Shown piece by piece: positions 1-8,518 of a stretch of DNA of 55,614 bases. The notes below the pieces were generated by a model that did no database searches, was not told the DNA's origin, and saw nothing but the letters and a program-made list of their open reading frames with translations. The stretch spans positions 1 through 55,614 of the forward strand of contig CAMOEW010000006.1 in the NCBI GenBank assembly GCA_946612625.1. Reading direction: 5' to 3'. The position numbers and the translations under genes were made by a program. Source of the DNA: an uncultured Prevotella sp. (GTDB lineage: Bacteria; Bacteroidota; Bacteroidia; Bacteroidales; Bacteroidaceae). The first letter of the stretch is position 1, and every line of letters begins with the position of its first letter.

Positions 1-1
1 G

Positions 2-175
2 AAGGAGACGAAGTGCGACTTGTATGAATACACCATCGGTACCGACGGTATCCGCAGCGTCACTGCTTCCGACTCTGAAAAAGAATCAGAGATTTACAAT
101 CTCGCCGGACAGCGTGTAGGCGCTACAGCTAAAGGTGTGGTTGTGAAAGGTGGAAAGAAGTACATTGCAAAGTGA
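2..175 (+). CDS. C-terminal fragment of a secreted protein (partial, 5' end outside window)
   Basis: An open frame enters from the left edge and ends at the TGA at 173-175. The visible 57 residues include a tail reading IYNLAGQRV, then a short spacer, then KGVVVKGGKKYIAK. Tails of this form (hydrophobic strand, GQR turn, KG-hydrophobic-GKK ending) are common at the ends of secreted Prevotella enzymes and binding proteins and resemble small sorting or anchoring modules. The PL11 lyase at 20229 ends the same way, so the fragment is probably also an extracytoplasmic protein. Its catalytic or binding part is outside the window, so function cannot be stated. A terminator follows directly, so it belongs to a different transcription unit from the FAS1/SusCD run. 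Confidence 0.75.
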   Translation, partial: KETKCDLYEYTIGTDGIRSVTASDSEKESEIYNLAGQRVGATAKGVVVKGGKKYIAK

Positions 176-196
176 TTTTATTTTAATTGTTATGAG

Positions 197-228
197 TGCC
201 GTTGCTGTTAAGTGACGGCATTTTTTTT
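197..228 (+). terminator. Rho-independent terminator after the partial gene
   Basis: TGCCGT (197-202) can pair with ACGGCA (215-220), and a run of eight T follows immediately (221-228). It closes the transcription unit of the partial gene and isolates the promoter of the downstream FAS1/SusCD run. Confidence 0.7.
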
Positions 229-247
229 ATATTTTGTTTACTAATTT

Positions 248-279
248 TTTGGCTGTTTCGTTTTTTTTTTGTTATTTTG
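248..279 (+). promoter_or_regulatory. Candidate Bacteroidota promoter for the FAS1/SusCD operon
   Basis: TTTG at 248-251 is followed after 20 bases by TTATTTTG at 272-279, one mismatch from the Bacteroidota -7 consensus TAnnTTTG at the expected spacing. The start codon at 400 lies about 115 bases downstream, so the operon would have a long AT-rich 5' leader (about 285-399). No riboswitch or strong hairpin was recognised in the leader. Nothing else resembling a promoter was seen between the upstream terminator and the gene. Confidence 0.5.
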
Positions 280-399
280 CATATTGCTATGGTAATTATT
301 GTCCTTTCGTGGACATTGATTGCAAGCTAACTATCAGATACTGAAACAAATAAAGAAAACAAAACAATAAAAACAATTTATATTAGCTATTATTAACTT

Positions 400-3336
400 A
401 TGAAAAAAATCTTTTTCTGTGTCTCTCTCGTTTTGACGGGATTGATGTCCTCCTGCGTTGACAAGTACGAGGAGGTCCCCTCCGACGAAAAGCCTTCATG
501 GCTTGGAGGAAGCATCTATTCAGAACTGCAGACCCCAGACCAGACAAAGTTGACAGGAACATTTAACACTTACCTGCGGTTGGTAAATGACCTCGGTTAT
601 TCCGAGATCATGGACCGGACGGGTTCGTTGACTGTATTTCCTGCCAACGACGAAGCGTTTGCGAGGTTTTTTGCAAGTAATGATTGGGGCGTGAGCAGTT
701 ATGAGGAGCTGTCATCAGCTCAGAAAAACCTGCTTCTGAAGTTCTCGATGCTCAGCAATGCTCTTCTTCTCGAAATGTTGCCTAATGTAAGTGACGGAAC
801 TGCCGATGTCAGTCGTGGAGAGGCTATTAAGCATGCTACCAGTGTCAGTGTTATCGACACCATTCAGCACATCACTTCGGCTGCTGAAATGCCACAGAAT
901 AATAAGTTTTGGCAGCGTTTCTACGACCGCAATATCGACGTTGTAAGAGATCGCACCACTCCCGGTATCGTTCATCTTACACGTGAGTACATGATAAAAA
1001 ACGGCATCACAACACAAGGCACCGGTAGTGACTTTGAGATTCTCACGGGTGAGCCATATACAGAAGGTACTGCGTATATTTTCAACGATAGGGTTATTAA
1101 TGGCGACATCACATGCCAGAACGGATACATCCATCAGGTGCGCGATGTAATCTTCCCTCCGGGAAATATGGCAGAAGTGATAAAACGAAAGAGCAATACT
1201 CAGCTCTTCAGTCACATGCTCGACTATTTCTCCGCTCCTGTGTATGACCAGGGAACGACAGAAGCATACAACGGCTGGGCAAAACAGAATAATCAGACAA
1301 TGAAAGATTCCATCTTCGAGGTTCGTTACCTCAGTGAATTCTCTCATACCACCAATTCTGATGTTGCCGGCGGTAGTTTTCTGCAGGTACCCAATTCCGG
1401 TGTTCCTACGGCACAGACCACATATGTTCTGAAGTTTGACCCGGGATGGAACCGTTATTATCCTTCTGCCAGTGGTGTCACTACTAACCAGGAAATCAAC
1501 CTGAAGGATATCGGCGCAATGATTGTACCTACCGACGATGCTATAAAGACCTATTTCCTGCCTGCAAATGGCAGTTCGAACCCGATGGCAGGAGCCGGTT
1601 CGTTCCTTATCGACGAATATGGTTCTCTTCCCAACACTGAGGCAAACCTGATTGAAAACCTTGATACCCTGTACAAGAAGTCGCCGGATATTATAGCACT
1701 TTTTATTCGTACTCTTCAGATGCCTTCGTTCGCATCGTCGGTGCCAAGCAAGTTCCACACCATTCCTAATGATGTCAACGAGTTGCTTGGCGTTACTCTC
1801 GACAATATTTGCAAGAAGGATGATGGCACCTATGATATTACGATTGCTAATAATGGTGTAGTTTACTTTGCAAATACGCTCCTTGCTCCCGATACTTATC
1901 AGTCGGTGCTTGCTCCTGCACGCGTGTATAAGGATATGAATATCATGAAGTGGGCAGTTTATGACACCCAGTATCTCGATGTCGATTTCTTCTACTATCT
2001 GCTTGCCATGGGAGCCAACTATGCATTCTTCATCCCCGAGGATACAGCGTTCGACTATTATATGGTTGACCCAGTATATCTTGGCCATTCACTTGGTCAG
2101 ATGATGCTCCACTTCTATTATGACGCGAGTGCCAACCCCGCCCTCAAGTGTGAACGTTTCAGCTACGACCCCAAGACCGGTACTATCGGAGCTACTCCTG
2201 TTCAAACAAATATACAAATCTCGAGCGTGAAGTCTCAGCTTGTTGATCTTCTCAACTATCACACAGTCGTACTTGATGCCGGCGAGGATGTCAGCAAGAA
2301 CCATTACTATAAGACCAAGCATGGTGCAACCGTTTATGTAGAGGGTAACTTCGTCGGTGCAAAGGTTATGGCTGGTGAGGCATATGACGGCAATCCTAAT
2401 TTCCCCGCTCCTACAATCAAGGCTATTTATAATGAAAAGAACGGTAAGGCTTATCGTATGGATCGCGTTATTCAGGGACCTCACAAGAGCGTATATAACA
2501 TTCTGAGTAATAACAGCAATTTCAGCAAGTTCCTCCAGCTGAGTATGGGCTTCAGTGCTACTCACCTTATGCGTTTTGCAGAAATCAGCGATGTTCATCC
2601 AGAGAACAACACTGCTCTTGCGTCTGAACTTGATACATATACTATCTTCACCAAAGATTATCAAGCAAACAACCCTGCTCCTCCAAAACCTGACGATAAG
2701 GGTGTTATCGACCCTCAGCAACAGCGCAAATACGAGTCAGATCTTGAGACACTCAATCTTGAGTGTATCGACTATAACGTGAAGATGTTCAATACCTATA
2801 ACTATACACTCTTTGCTCCCGATAATACCGCTATGGATATTGCATACAATGACGGTCTGCCCTCATGGTCAGATGTTCAGGAACTGTTCGACAAGTGGTA
2901 TTCCGAGAGTGATGACCTTAGCGAGAATCCATCGGCAGAAGAGAAAGCCGACCGTGCGAAAGCAAAGAAGATGATTAATGCTATACGCAAATTCATCCGC
3001 TATCACTTCATTAACGGTTCTGTATATGCCGACAATGTCATCGACGCTGCCGGACGTGCCCAGACCCTGCTCACCAACGACATGGGTGTGGCTCTTGAAG
3101 TCAATCTTGGCGGTGGCAACGGTGTGCTCACAGTTAAGGATGCGCAAAAGACAGTTTCTGTTTATGCTTCTGACCGTGGTTCTTCAAAAGTTGTCAATGC
3201 AATGGCACGTGATATATGGTACGATCAGAAAGCAGTTTCAGCAACGGAAATCAACACGTCGTCGTTCTGTGCCATCCATCAGATTTCACAGCCTCTGTGC
3301 AGTAACTCCAATGGCAGTTTCAGCCCTGAAAACTAA
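400..3336 (+). CDS. Multi-FAS1 (fasciclin) domain lipoprotein 1
   Basis: A 978-residue predicted lipoprotein. The signal peptide ends in lipobox LMSSC with the lipidated Cys at 19, followed by acidic residues (D21, E24, E25) like those that export Bacteroidota lipoproteins to the cell surface. The mature part appears to hold four fasciclin-like domains: about residues 50-255 (with LTVFPANDEAF), 260-510 (IVPTDDAI), 513-690 (FFIPEDTAF) and 695-970 (TLFAPDNTAM). FAS1 domains are adhesion or binding modules; no catalytic motif is visible. The gene is first in a seven-gene run and sits 27 bases before a susC, so a role as a surface accessory protein of that SusCD transporter is inferred. Unlike the two later FAS1 proteins it has no beta-rich C-terminal module; it ends within the fourth FAS1 domain. 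The ligand is unknown. Confidence 0.85.
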   Translation: MKKIFFCVSLVLTGLMSSCVDKYEEVPSDEKPSWLGGSIYSELQTPDQTKLTGTFNTYLRLVNDLGYSEIMDRTGSLTVFPANDEAFARFFASNDWGVSSYEELSSAQKNLLLKFSMLSNALLLEMLPNVSDGTADVSRGEAIKHATSVSVIDTIQHITSAAEMPQNNKFWQRFYDRNIDVVRDRTTPGIVHLTREYMIKNGITTQGTGSDFEILTGEPYTEGTAYIFNDRVINGDITCQNGYIHQVRDVIFPPGNMAEVIKRKSNTQLFSHMLDYFSAPVYDQGTTEAYNGWAKQNNQTMKDSIFEVRYLSEFSHTTNSDVAGGSFLQVPNSGVPTAQTTYVLKFDPGWNRYYPSASGVTTNQEINLKDIGAMIVPTDDAIKTYFLPANGSSNPMAGAGSFLIDEYGSLPNTEANLIENLDTLYKKSPDIIALFIRTLQMPSFASSVPSKFHTIPNDVNELLGVTLDNICKKDDGTYDITIANNGVVYFANTLLAPDTYQSVLAPARVYKDMNIMKWAVYDTQYLDVDFFYYLLAMGANYAFFIPEDTAFDYYMVDPVYLGHSLGQMMLHFYYDASANPALKCERFSYDPKTGTIGATPVQTNIQISSVKSQLVDLLNYHTVVLDAGEDVSKNHYYKTKHGATVYVEGNFVGAKVMAGEAYDGNPNFPAPTIKAIYNEKNGKAYRMDRVIQGPHKSVYNILSNNSNFSKFLQLSMGFSATHLMRFAEISDVHPENNTALASELDTYTIFTKDYQANNPAPPKPDDKGVIDPQQQRKYESDLETLNLECIDYNVKMFNTYNYTLFAPDNTAMDIAYNDGLPSWSDVQELFDKWYSESDDLSENPSAEEKADRAKAKKMINAIRKFIRYHFINGSVYADNVIDAAGRAQTLLTNDMGVALEVNLGGGNGVLTVKDAQKTVSVYASDRGSSKVVNAMARDIWYDQKAVSATEINTSSFCAIHQISQPLCSNSNGSFSPEN

Positions 3337-3363
3337 TTACGAACACTAAATGCCTATTATACA

Positions 3364-6300
3364 ATGAACATTAGAAAGCTATTATTTACCGCTCTGCTTT
3401 GCGTCGTCAGCCAGTTGGCGATGTCACAAGGGGCGCGTATATCGGGTACCGTCAGCGACAACGATGGTCCGATAATGATGGGTAGCGTTGTGGAACGTGA
3501 TGCCAACAACCGTATTATCTCGGCAACTCAGACCGATTTCAATGGTAACTTCTCCATGCAGGTCAAGAGTACGAAGAACAAGCTTGTCTTTTCTTATGTC
3601 GGCGATAAACCCAAGACAGTGAACATCGGTAGCCAGACCGTCTTCAAGATTAAACTGGAGCCAGTGAACACTACTCTGAAGGAAGTAACCGTCAAGGGCC
3701 GTCGTGGCAACTCCGGTGGTCTGATGATTCAGAAGAAGGAAATCTCCGTATCACAGCAGACCATGAACATGGAGCAGGTTGAAGGTCTTGCCTTCACCTC
3801 AGCCGACGAGGCTCTGCAGGGTGAGATTGCCGGTCTTGACATTGTTTCCAATTCTGGTAACCTCGGTTCCGGTACCCAGATGCGTCTGCGTGGTGTTTCC
3901 ACCCTTACGGGTAACGCCAACCCTCTCATCGTTGTGGATGACAAGATTTTCGATAACCCTGACGAGAACTTCGACTTCGCCAATGCCGACGAGGAACAAT
4001 ACTCTTCGCTGCTTTCGGTAAACGTTGAGGATATCCAGAGCATCACAGTTCTCAAGGATGCTGCTGCTACTGCCATCTGGGGTTCGCGCGGTACCAACGG
4101 TGTAATCCAGATTACCACCAAGCGTGGTTCTCGTGGAAAACCACATGTGAATTTCTCTTATAAATTCACTGGTACGTGGCAGCCCTCCGGCTACGATCTT
4201 CTCAATGGTGACGACTATACCATGATGCTCAAGGAGGAGTTCTACAATCCTGCACAGCGAAGTGATGCTACAGCATACATGCCTGAGATAGCCTATGAGC
4301 GTACTTACAAGGAATATGAAAACTGGAACAATAACACCGATTGGGTGAAAGCCGTTCAGCAGTTCGGTTCGCTTCACGACATCAACTTCAATATCTCCGG
4401 TGGTGGACAGAAAGCAACGTTCCGTATCTCTGCCGGCTACAAGAATCAGTCGGGTACTATCATCAAGCAGAAACTTGAGCAGTTCACCACACGTCTGGCT
4501 TTGGACTACAACGTGAGCGATCGCATCCGTTTCATAACCAACTTCGCATTGACATATACTAATAATGTAAAGAACAACGAGTCTAACGGTTCTCTTCTTG
4601 GAATCGCGCAGACCACAGCTCCTAACATGGCTATCTATCGTCAGGATGCTAACGGTAATGATACTGGCGAATATTACCTGATGAATAAACCTGCTCCTCA
4701 GAATTCCGAGCTTTATGATCCGCGAACTACAAACTACTCAGCTTATTATCTCAGTCCGATATATAATATGGGTAATCCTGTTGCCATCGCAAATATGGCA
4801 TGGGAGAAGGACCAGACTTACCGTCTGAATCCGGACTTCACCATCAAGTATGAGATTCTTGGTGTCGATGCCGACAAGAGCCGTCTTACTTTCAACGGGC
4901 GTGTAGATTTCGATATCTTTGCCGAGAGTAAGCCTAAATTCTGGCCTGCATCCCTGTCCAATCAGCGCTGGGACTCCAGTAATTACAACTATGCTTATAA
5001 CTATGAGTATAACAGTATGAAGATTGGCGGACGTGTTGAACTTGTCTTTACCCCGGCGTTCAAGAACAAGGACTTCTATGCTACAGCCCTTCTGCGCTAT
5101 GAAATGGATTCTAAGACCAGTTCTTATCAGGGGGTAGGTATGGATCATATGCCCAATGGCTTCGACACGCCTATAGTCGATGCTTTTTGGGGTACTCCTT
5201 CAAGTGGCAACGGTCGGACAAAGTCTCAGCGTGCCCTCTTCAATGGTCACTTCTCATACCTCGACGGTCGTTACAGCCTTGGTTTCTCACTCACTGCCGA
5301 CGGTAACTCACAGTTTGGCCCTGAGCACAAGTGGGCATACTTCCCCGGTGTGTCAGTTCGTTGGAACGTCAGCGACGAGCCATTCATGAAGTGGTCGAAG
5401 AAGGTTATCTCGATTTTGGGTTTACGCGGCTCTTGGGGTCTCACTGGTAGAGGTCCCGGTTCTGACTATCTTTTCTTCAACACTTATCAGACAGGTTCCA
5501 AGTATGGTACGGGCAGCAGTGCCGTTCAGATTACGACCCTTTCCGGTCTGAAGCTCGACGACCTGAAATGGGAGAAGAAGTCTGCCATTAACGTAGGTTT
5601 CAACCTTGGTCTGCTTAATGATAAGTTTGAGTTAGAGTTCGACTATTACTACAGCAAGATAACCGACATGCTTATGCCAAACGTGCGCATACCATCATAT
5701 ACCGGTTTCTCTGTTCTTCCTTGGGCTAACGTAGGCGAGATGACCAACCAGGGTTACGAACTTAACTTTAAGGCAAACAGGTTTATCAAGAAGGGTAAGT
5801 TCTCTGTTGATTTCAGTTTCAACATCGCCCAGAACAAGAACCTCCTTACCGAAATGGACGAGAGTGTGCTTGAGGGTTTGAACACTCAGGGTACACGTGC
5901 CAACGGCAGGGGTGTGACATGGTCAATCACCGAACGCGGTCTCTATCCTATCCGAGTATCTACCGGTGCCGCTCTCGGCTCTATCTATGGATATCGCTAC
6001 AAAGGTGTTTACCAATATACTTATGATTATCTTCAGAACTACCGCAAGGAGAATGGACTGACAAATGCTGAATATGAGTCATGGATTAACTCGTTCCTTG
6101 CCAGTGGTAAGACAGCTCCTGTTGCCACTGATGCCAACGGCCGTGTAATCATGGAAAATACCGGCGATCCGAAACGTCTGGTGTATAACTATGTTGACGG
6201 AAGTTCTTCCTATAAGTTCCAGGGTGGTGACGTCATCTATGAAGATATCAACCATGACGGTCAGATTAACAATCTTGACATCGTATATCTCGGCAATTCC

Positions 6301-6795
6301 CAGCCTAAGGTCAATGGTGGTTTCTCTTTCAACTTCCGCTACGGCCAGTGGACTCTGAAAGCACGTTTCAACTTCCGTTTCGGCAACAAAATTATCAACA
6401 TGGCCCGCATGAATCTTGAGAGTATGAGCAATGTGTATAACCAGAGTTCCACAGTGAACTATCGTTGGCGCAAGGATGGCGACGACACTCCGATGCCACG
6501 TGCCATCTTTAACACAGGCTACAACTGGCAGGAGAGCGACCGCTACGTAGAGGACGGCGGTTTCCTGCGTTTCCAGAACCTCCAGATTTCATATAACTTC
6601 AACAACAAGCTTATCAAGAAATGGGGTTTGAACAAACTTCAGGCTTACGCCTCTATGGATAACCTCTATGTATGGACGCGCTACAGCGGCGTGGATCCTG
6701 AGATAACGTCGTCGTCGGCTTACTTCCCGGCTGTTGACAACTCAAGGACTCCTCGTTCAAAGCGATTCACAGTAACTCTTAATCTCGGATTCTAA
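3364..6795 (+). CDS. SusC/RagA-family TonB-dependent outer-membrane transporter 1
   Basis: A 1143-residue TonB-dependent channel. It has an N-terminal signal peptide (about 1-21), then a carboxypeptidase-regulatory-like beta-sandwich (about 24-100, starting GARISGTVSD), then a plug domain (about 120-235, with the SusC-type RLRGVSTL and LKDAAATAIWGSRGTNGVI signatures), then a long aromatic-rich beta-barrel ending in TLNLGF. Family knowledge says SusC proteins import oligosaccharides or other large nutrients through the outer membrane, with a SusD lid and energy from TonB-ExbBD. The cognate susD begins 15 bases downstream, and a FAS1 lipoprotein gene precedes it. Length and architecture are normal for the family. 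Substrate cannot be read from this sequence; the neighbouring GH115 and PL11 genes suggest a plant cell-wall glycan. Confidence 0.95.
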   Translation: MNIRKLLFTALLCVVSQLAMSQGARISGTVSDNDGPIMMGSVVERDANNRIISATQTDFNGNFSMQVKSTKNKLVFSYVGDKPKTVNIGSQTVFKIKLEPVNTTLKEVTVKGRRGNSGGLMIQKKEISVSQQTMNMEQVEGLAFTSADEALQGEIAGLDIVSNSGNLGSGTQMRLRGVSTLTGNANPLIVVDDKIFDNPDENFDFANADEEQYSSLLSVNVEDIQSITVLKDAAATAIWGSRGTNGVIQITTKRGSRGKPHVNFSYKFTGTWQPSGYDLLNGDDYTMMLKEEFYNPAQRSDATAYMPEIAYERTYKEYENWNNNTDWVKAVQQFGSLHDINFNISGGGQKATFRISAGYKNQSGTIIKQKLEQFTTRLALDYNVSDRIRFITNFALTYTNNVKNNESNGSLLGIAQTTAPNMAIYRQDANGNDTGEYYLMNKPAPQNSELYDPRTTNYSAYYLSPIYNMGNPVAIANMAWEKDQTYRLNPDFTIKYEILGVDADKSRLTFNGRVDFDIFAESKPKFWPASLSNQRWDSSNYNYAYNYEYNSMKIGGRVELVFTPAFKNKDFYATALLRYEMDSKTSSYQGVGMDHMPNGFDTPIVDAFWGTPSSGNGRTKSQRALFNGHFSYLDGRYSLGFSLTADGNSQFGPEHKWAYFPGVSVRWNVSDEPFMKWSKKVISILGLRGSWGLTGRGPGSDYLFFNTYQTGSKYGTGSSAVQITTLSGLKLDDLKWEKKSAINVGFNLGLLNDKFELEFDYYYSKITDMLMPNVRIPSYTGFSVLPWANVGEMTNQGYELNFKANRFIKKGKFSVDFSFNIAQNKNLLTEMDESVLEGLNTQGTRANGRGVTWSITERGLYPIRVSTGAALGSIYGYRYKGVYQYTYDYLQNYRKENGLTNAEYESWINSFLASGKTAPVATDANGRVIMENTGDPKRLVYNYVDGSSSYKFQGGDVIYEDINHDGQINNLDIVYLGNSQPKVNGGFSFNFRYGQWTLKARFNFRFGNKIINMARMNLESMSNVYNQSSTVNYRWRKDGDDTPMPRAIFNTGYNWQESDRYVEDGGFLRFQNLQISYNFNNKLIKKWGLNKLQAYASMDNLYVWTRYSGVDPEITSSSAYFPAVDNSRTPRSKRFTVTLNLGF

Positions 6796-6810
6796 AAAGA
6801 TACTAAGGAT

Positions 6811-8499
6811 ATGAAGAAATATATATTAATGTTAGTTTCCAGCATGATGCTTGTGTCGTGCGTCGATACGGTCATCCTTCCCGACCACCTTACGGTCGAT
6901 GAGGACTTCTGGAAAGAGAAAGAGCAGGTAAACTCAATGGTCAATGCCGCCTATTATGCGATGTCTGAAGCCGGCGTTATCCAGCGTCTGCTCGTATGGG
7001 GCGACTATCGTACCGACGAGATGGTTGTCACCACAGCCACGAACATGCAGACCGACGGTACTGTCATGGATTTGAAGGAGATTTCCTCCGTCAATATTGA
7101 GACCGACAACGCTTTTGCTGAATGGGCATCGCTCTACACCGTCATCAACCGTTGTAATATCGTTCTCGACAAAGCCGGTGCGGTAATAGGCACCGATCCG
7201 AGCTATACCCAGGGCGACTATGATGCACACTGTGCACAGATGCGTGCGCTCCGTTCGTTGTGCTATTTCTACCTTGTGCGCAACTTCCGTGATGTTCCTT
7301 ATGTCACCTCATCGTACATGACCAGCAGCCAGGACATGCAGGTAGCGCAGTCGGCTCCGCAGGTTGTCATTGACGGCTGTATTGCCGACCTTGAGTCAGC
7401 TCTCACCGGTGCTCCGTCCGCAAGGGCATATTCACTTACCGACTGGAAGCGTGTAGGTTGGATTAATGTCGATGCTGTCAGGGCCATCCTTGCCGATGTC
7501 TATCTGTGGCGTGCTTCGGTGACCGGTTCGCAGAGCGACTATCAGCGTTGCATCAGTCTTTGCGACGAAGTGATAGCCTCGAAGCGTGATATATATAATT
7601 CCAATCATCGCGGAGCCAGTCTGACAGAGACGGAATATCCCCTTGCTGAGATTGATGATATGTATTTCGATGTTTTCATTAATCACAATGCCGAAGAGAC
7701 AATCTTCGAGAGCCAGATATTGGTAGGCACATACTATAACTTTTTCCGTGAGAGTGGCGGCTATGTGCGTGCAGGCGATATTTTCACCGGCAATCAGGTA
7801 TATCTGACCAATAACGACGTGCGTTATGCTTCGTTTATCTACGATCCTACATCTACGCCACCTGTCATCCGTAAGATGATTTCCAATGACAGCAAGTCAA
7901 CAAATACGTGGGATACATACATTGGCTCCAACAAGTTGCAGACAAACCACTTTATCTTCTATCGTCTGAGCGATGTTATGCTGATGAAGGCAGAGGCTCT
8001 CGTGCAGACGGTTCAAGACGACATGACTGCCGACTCTACATCGAAGATTTTCCAGCAGGCATTCAATCTTGTTGCTGCCGTGAATACCCGTGGTTTGGCA
8101 GCCTCCAACAAGGCAGATGCGCTGAAGTGGGCTACTTATAGCAACAAGACGAAGGAAGAGATGGAAGAGTTTGTAATGGACGAGCGTCTGCGTGAACTGT
8201 GCTTCGAGGGCAAGCGCTATTACGACCTTCTGCGCTATAACTACCGTCACATCGTAGGCGTTGACTACAGTCGCACTCTGTCGCAGATTGGAGTTGACAA
8301 TCTTCCGGCGCTCTACGACAAGATGCTCACCACCATGACGCGCAGCCGTACAGACGAGGCTGCCGGTGTGAAGGGTAAGATGAGCAACGAGGCTTATCTA
8401 TACCTGCCGATACCAAAGAGTGAACTTATCGTTGGCAAGCAACTTGTGCAGAATCCCGTTTATTCAGGAAGTTCTAACAGTTATGAAAGAACCTATTAA
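6811..8499 (+). CDS. SusD/RagB-family nutrient-binding outer-membrane lipoprotein 1
   Basis: A 562-residue lipoprotein with lipobox MLVSC (Cys 17). It has the SusD-like helical organisation: an N-terminal SusD-like segment containing NRCNIVLDKAG, the AQMRALRSLCYFYLVRNF helix typical of the tetratricopeptide-like core, and a C-terminal RagB/SusD domain with MDERLRELCFEGKRYYDLLRYN. The ending YLPIPKSEL...NP is also characteristic. It forms the extracellular lid of the adjacent SusC barrel and binds the substrate. It is 15 bases after susC and 19 bases before the second FAS1 gene, so it is clearly co-transcribed. Nothing is missing; the specific ligand is not deducible. Confidence 0.95.
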   Translation: MKKYILMLVSSMMLVSCVDTVILPDHLTVDEDFWKEKEQVNSMVNAAYYAMSEAGVIQRLLVWGDYRTDEMVVTTATNMQTDGTVMDLKEISSVNIETDNAFAEWASLYTVINRCNIVLDKAGAVIGTDPSYTQGDYDAHCAQMRALRSLCYFYLVRNFRDVPYVTSSYMTSSQDMQVAQSAPQVVIDGCIADLESALTGAPSARAYSLTDWKRVGWINVDAVRAILADVYLWRASVTGSQSDYQRCISLCDEVIASKRDIYNSNHRGASLTETEYPLAEIDDMYFDVFINHNAEETIFESQILVGTYYNFFRESGGYVRAGDIFTGNQVYLTNNDVRYASFIYDPTSTPPVIRKMISNDSKSTNTWDTYIGSNKLQTNHFIFYRLSDVMLMKAEALVQTVQDDMTADSTSKIFQQAFNLVAAVNTRGLAASNKADALKWATYSNKTKEEMEEFVMDERLRELCFEGKRYYDLLRYNYRHIVGVDYSRTLSQIGVDNLPALYDKMLTTMTRSRTDEAAGVKGKMSNEAYLYLPIPKSELIVGKQLVQNPVYSGSSNSYERTY

Positions 8500-8504
8500 T
8501 ATGT

Positions 8505-8511
8505 AAGGAGG
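8505..8511 (+). promoter_or_regulatory. Strong Shine-Dalgarno ahead of FAS1 lipoprotein 2
   Basis: AAGGAGG lies 7 bases before the ATG at 8519. Bacteroidota genes usually lack a recognisable Shine-Dalgarno, so a full one inside this operon is unusual and fixes the start codon. It may raise translation of this FAS1 protein relative to its operon partners. Confidence 0.7.
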
Positions 8512-8518
8512 AAAGACA

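Noticed and set aside
715..2088. 457-residue open frame on the minus strand inside the first FAS1 gene
   Set aside because: Opposite to a well-supported lipoprotein gene. It lacks a signal, domain or promoter, and its translation is low-complexity Ile/Val/Cys-rich.
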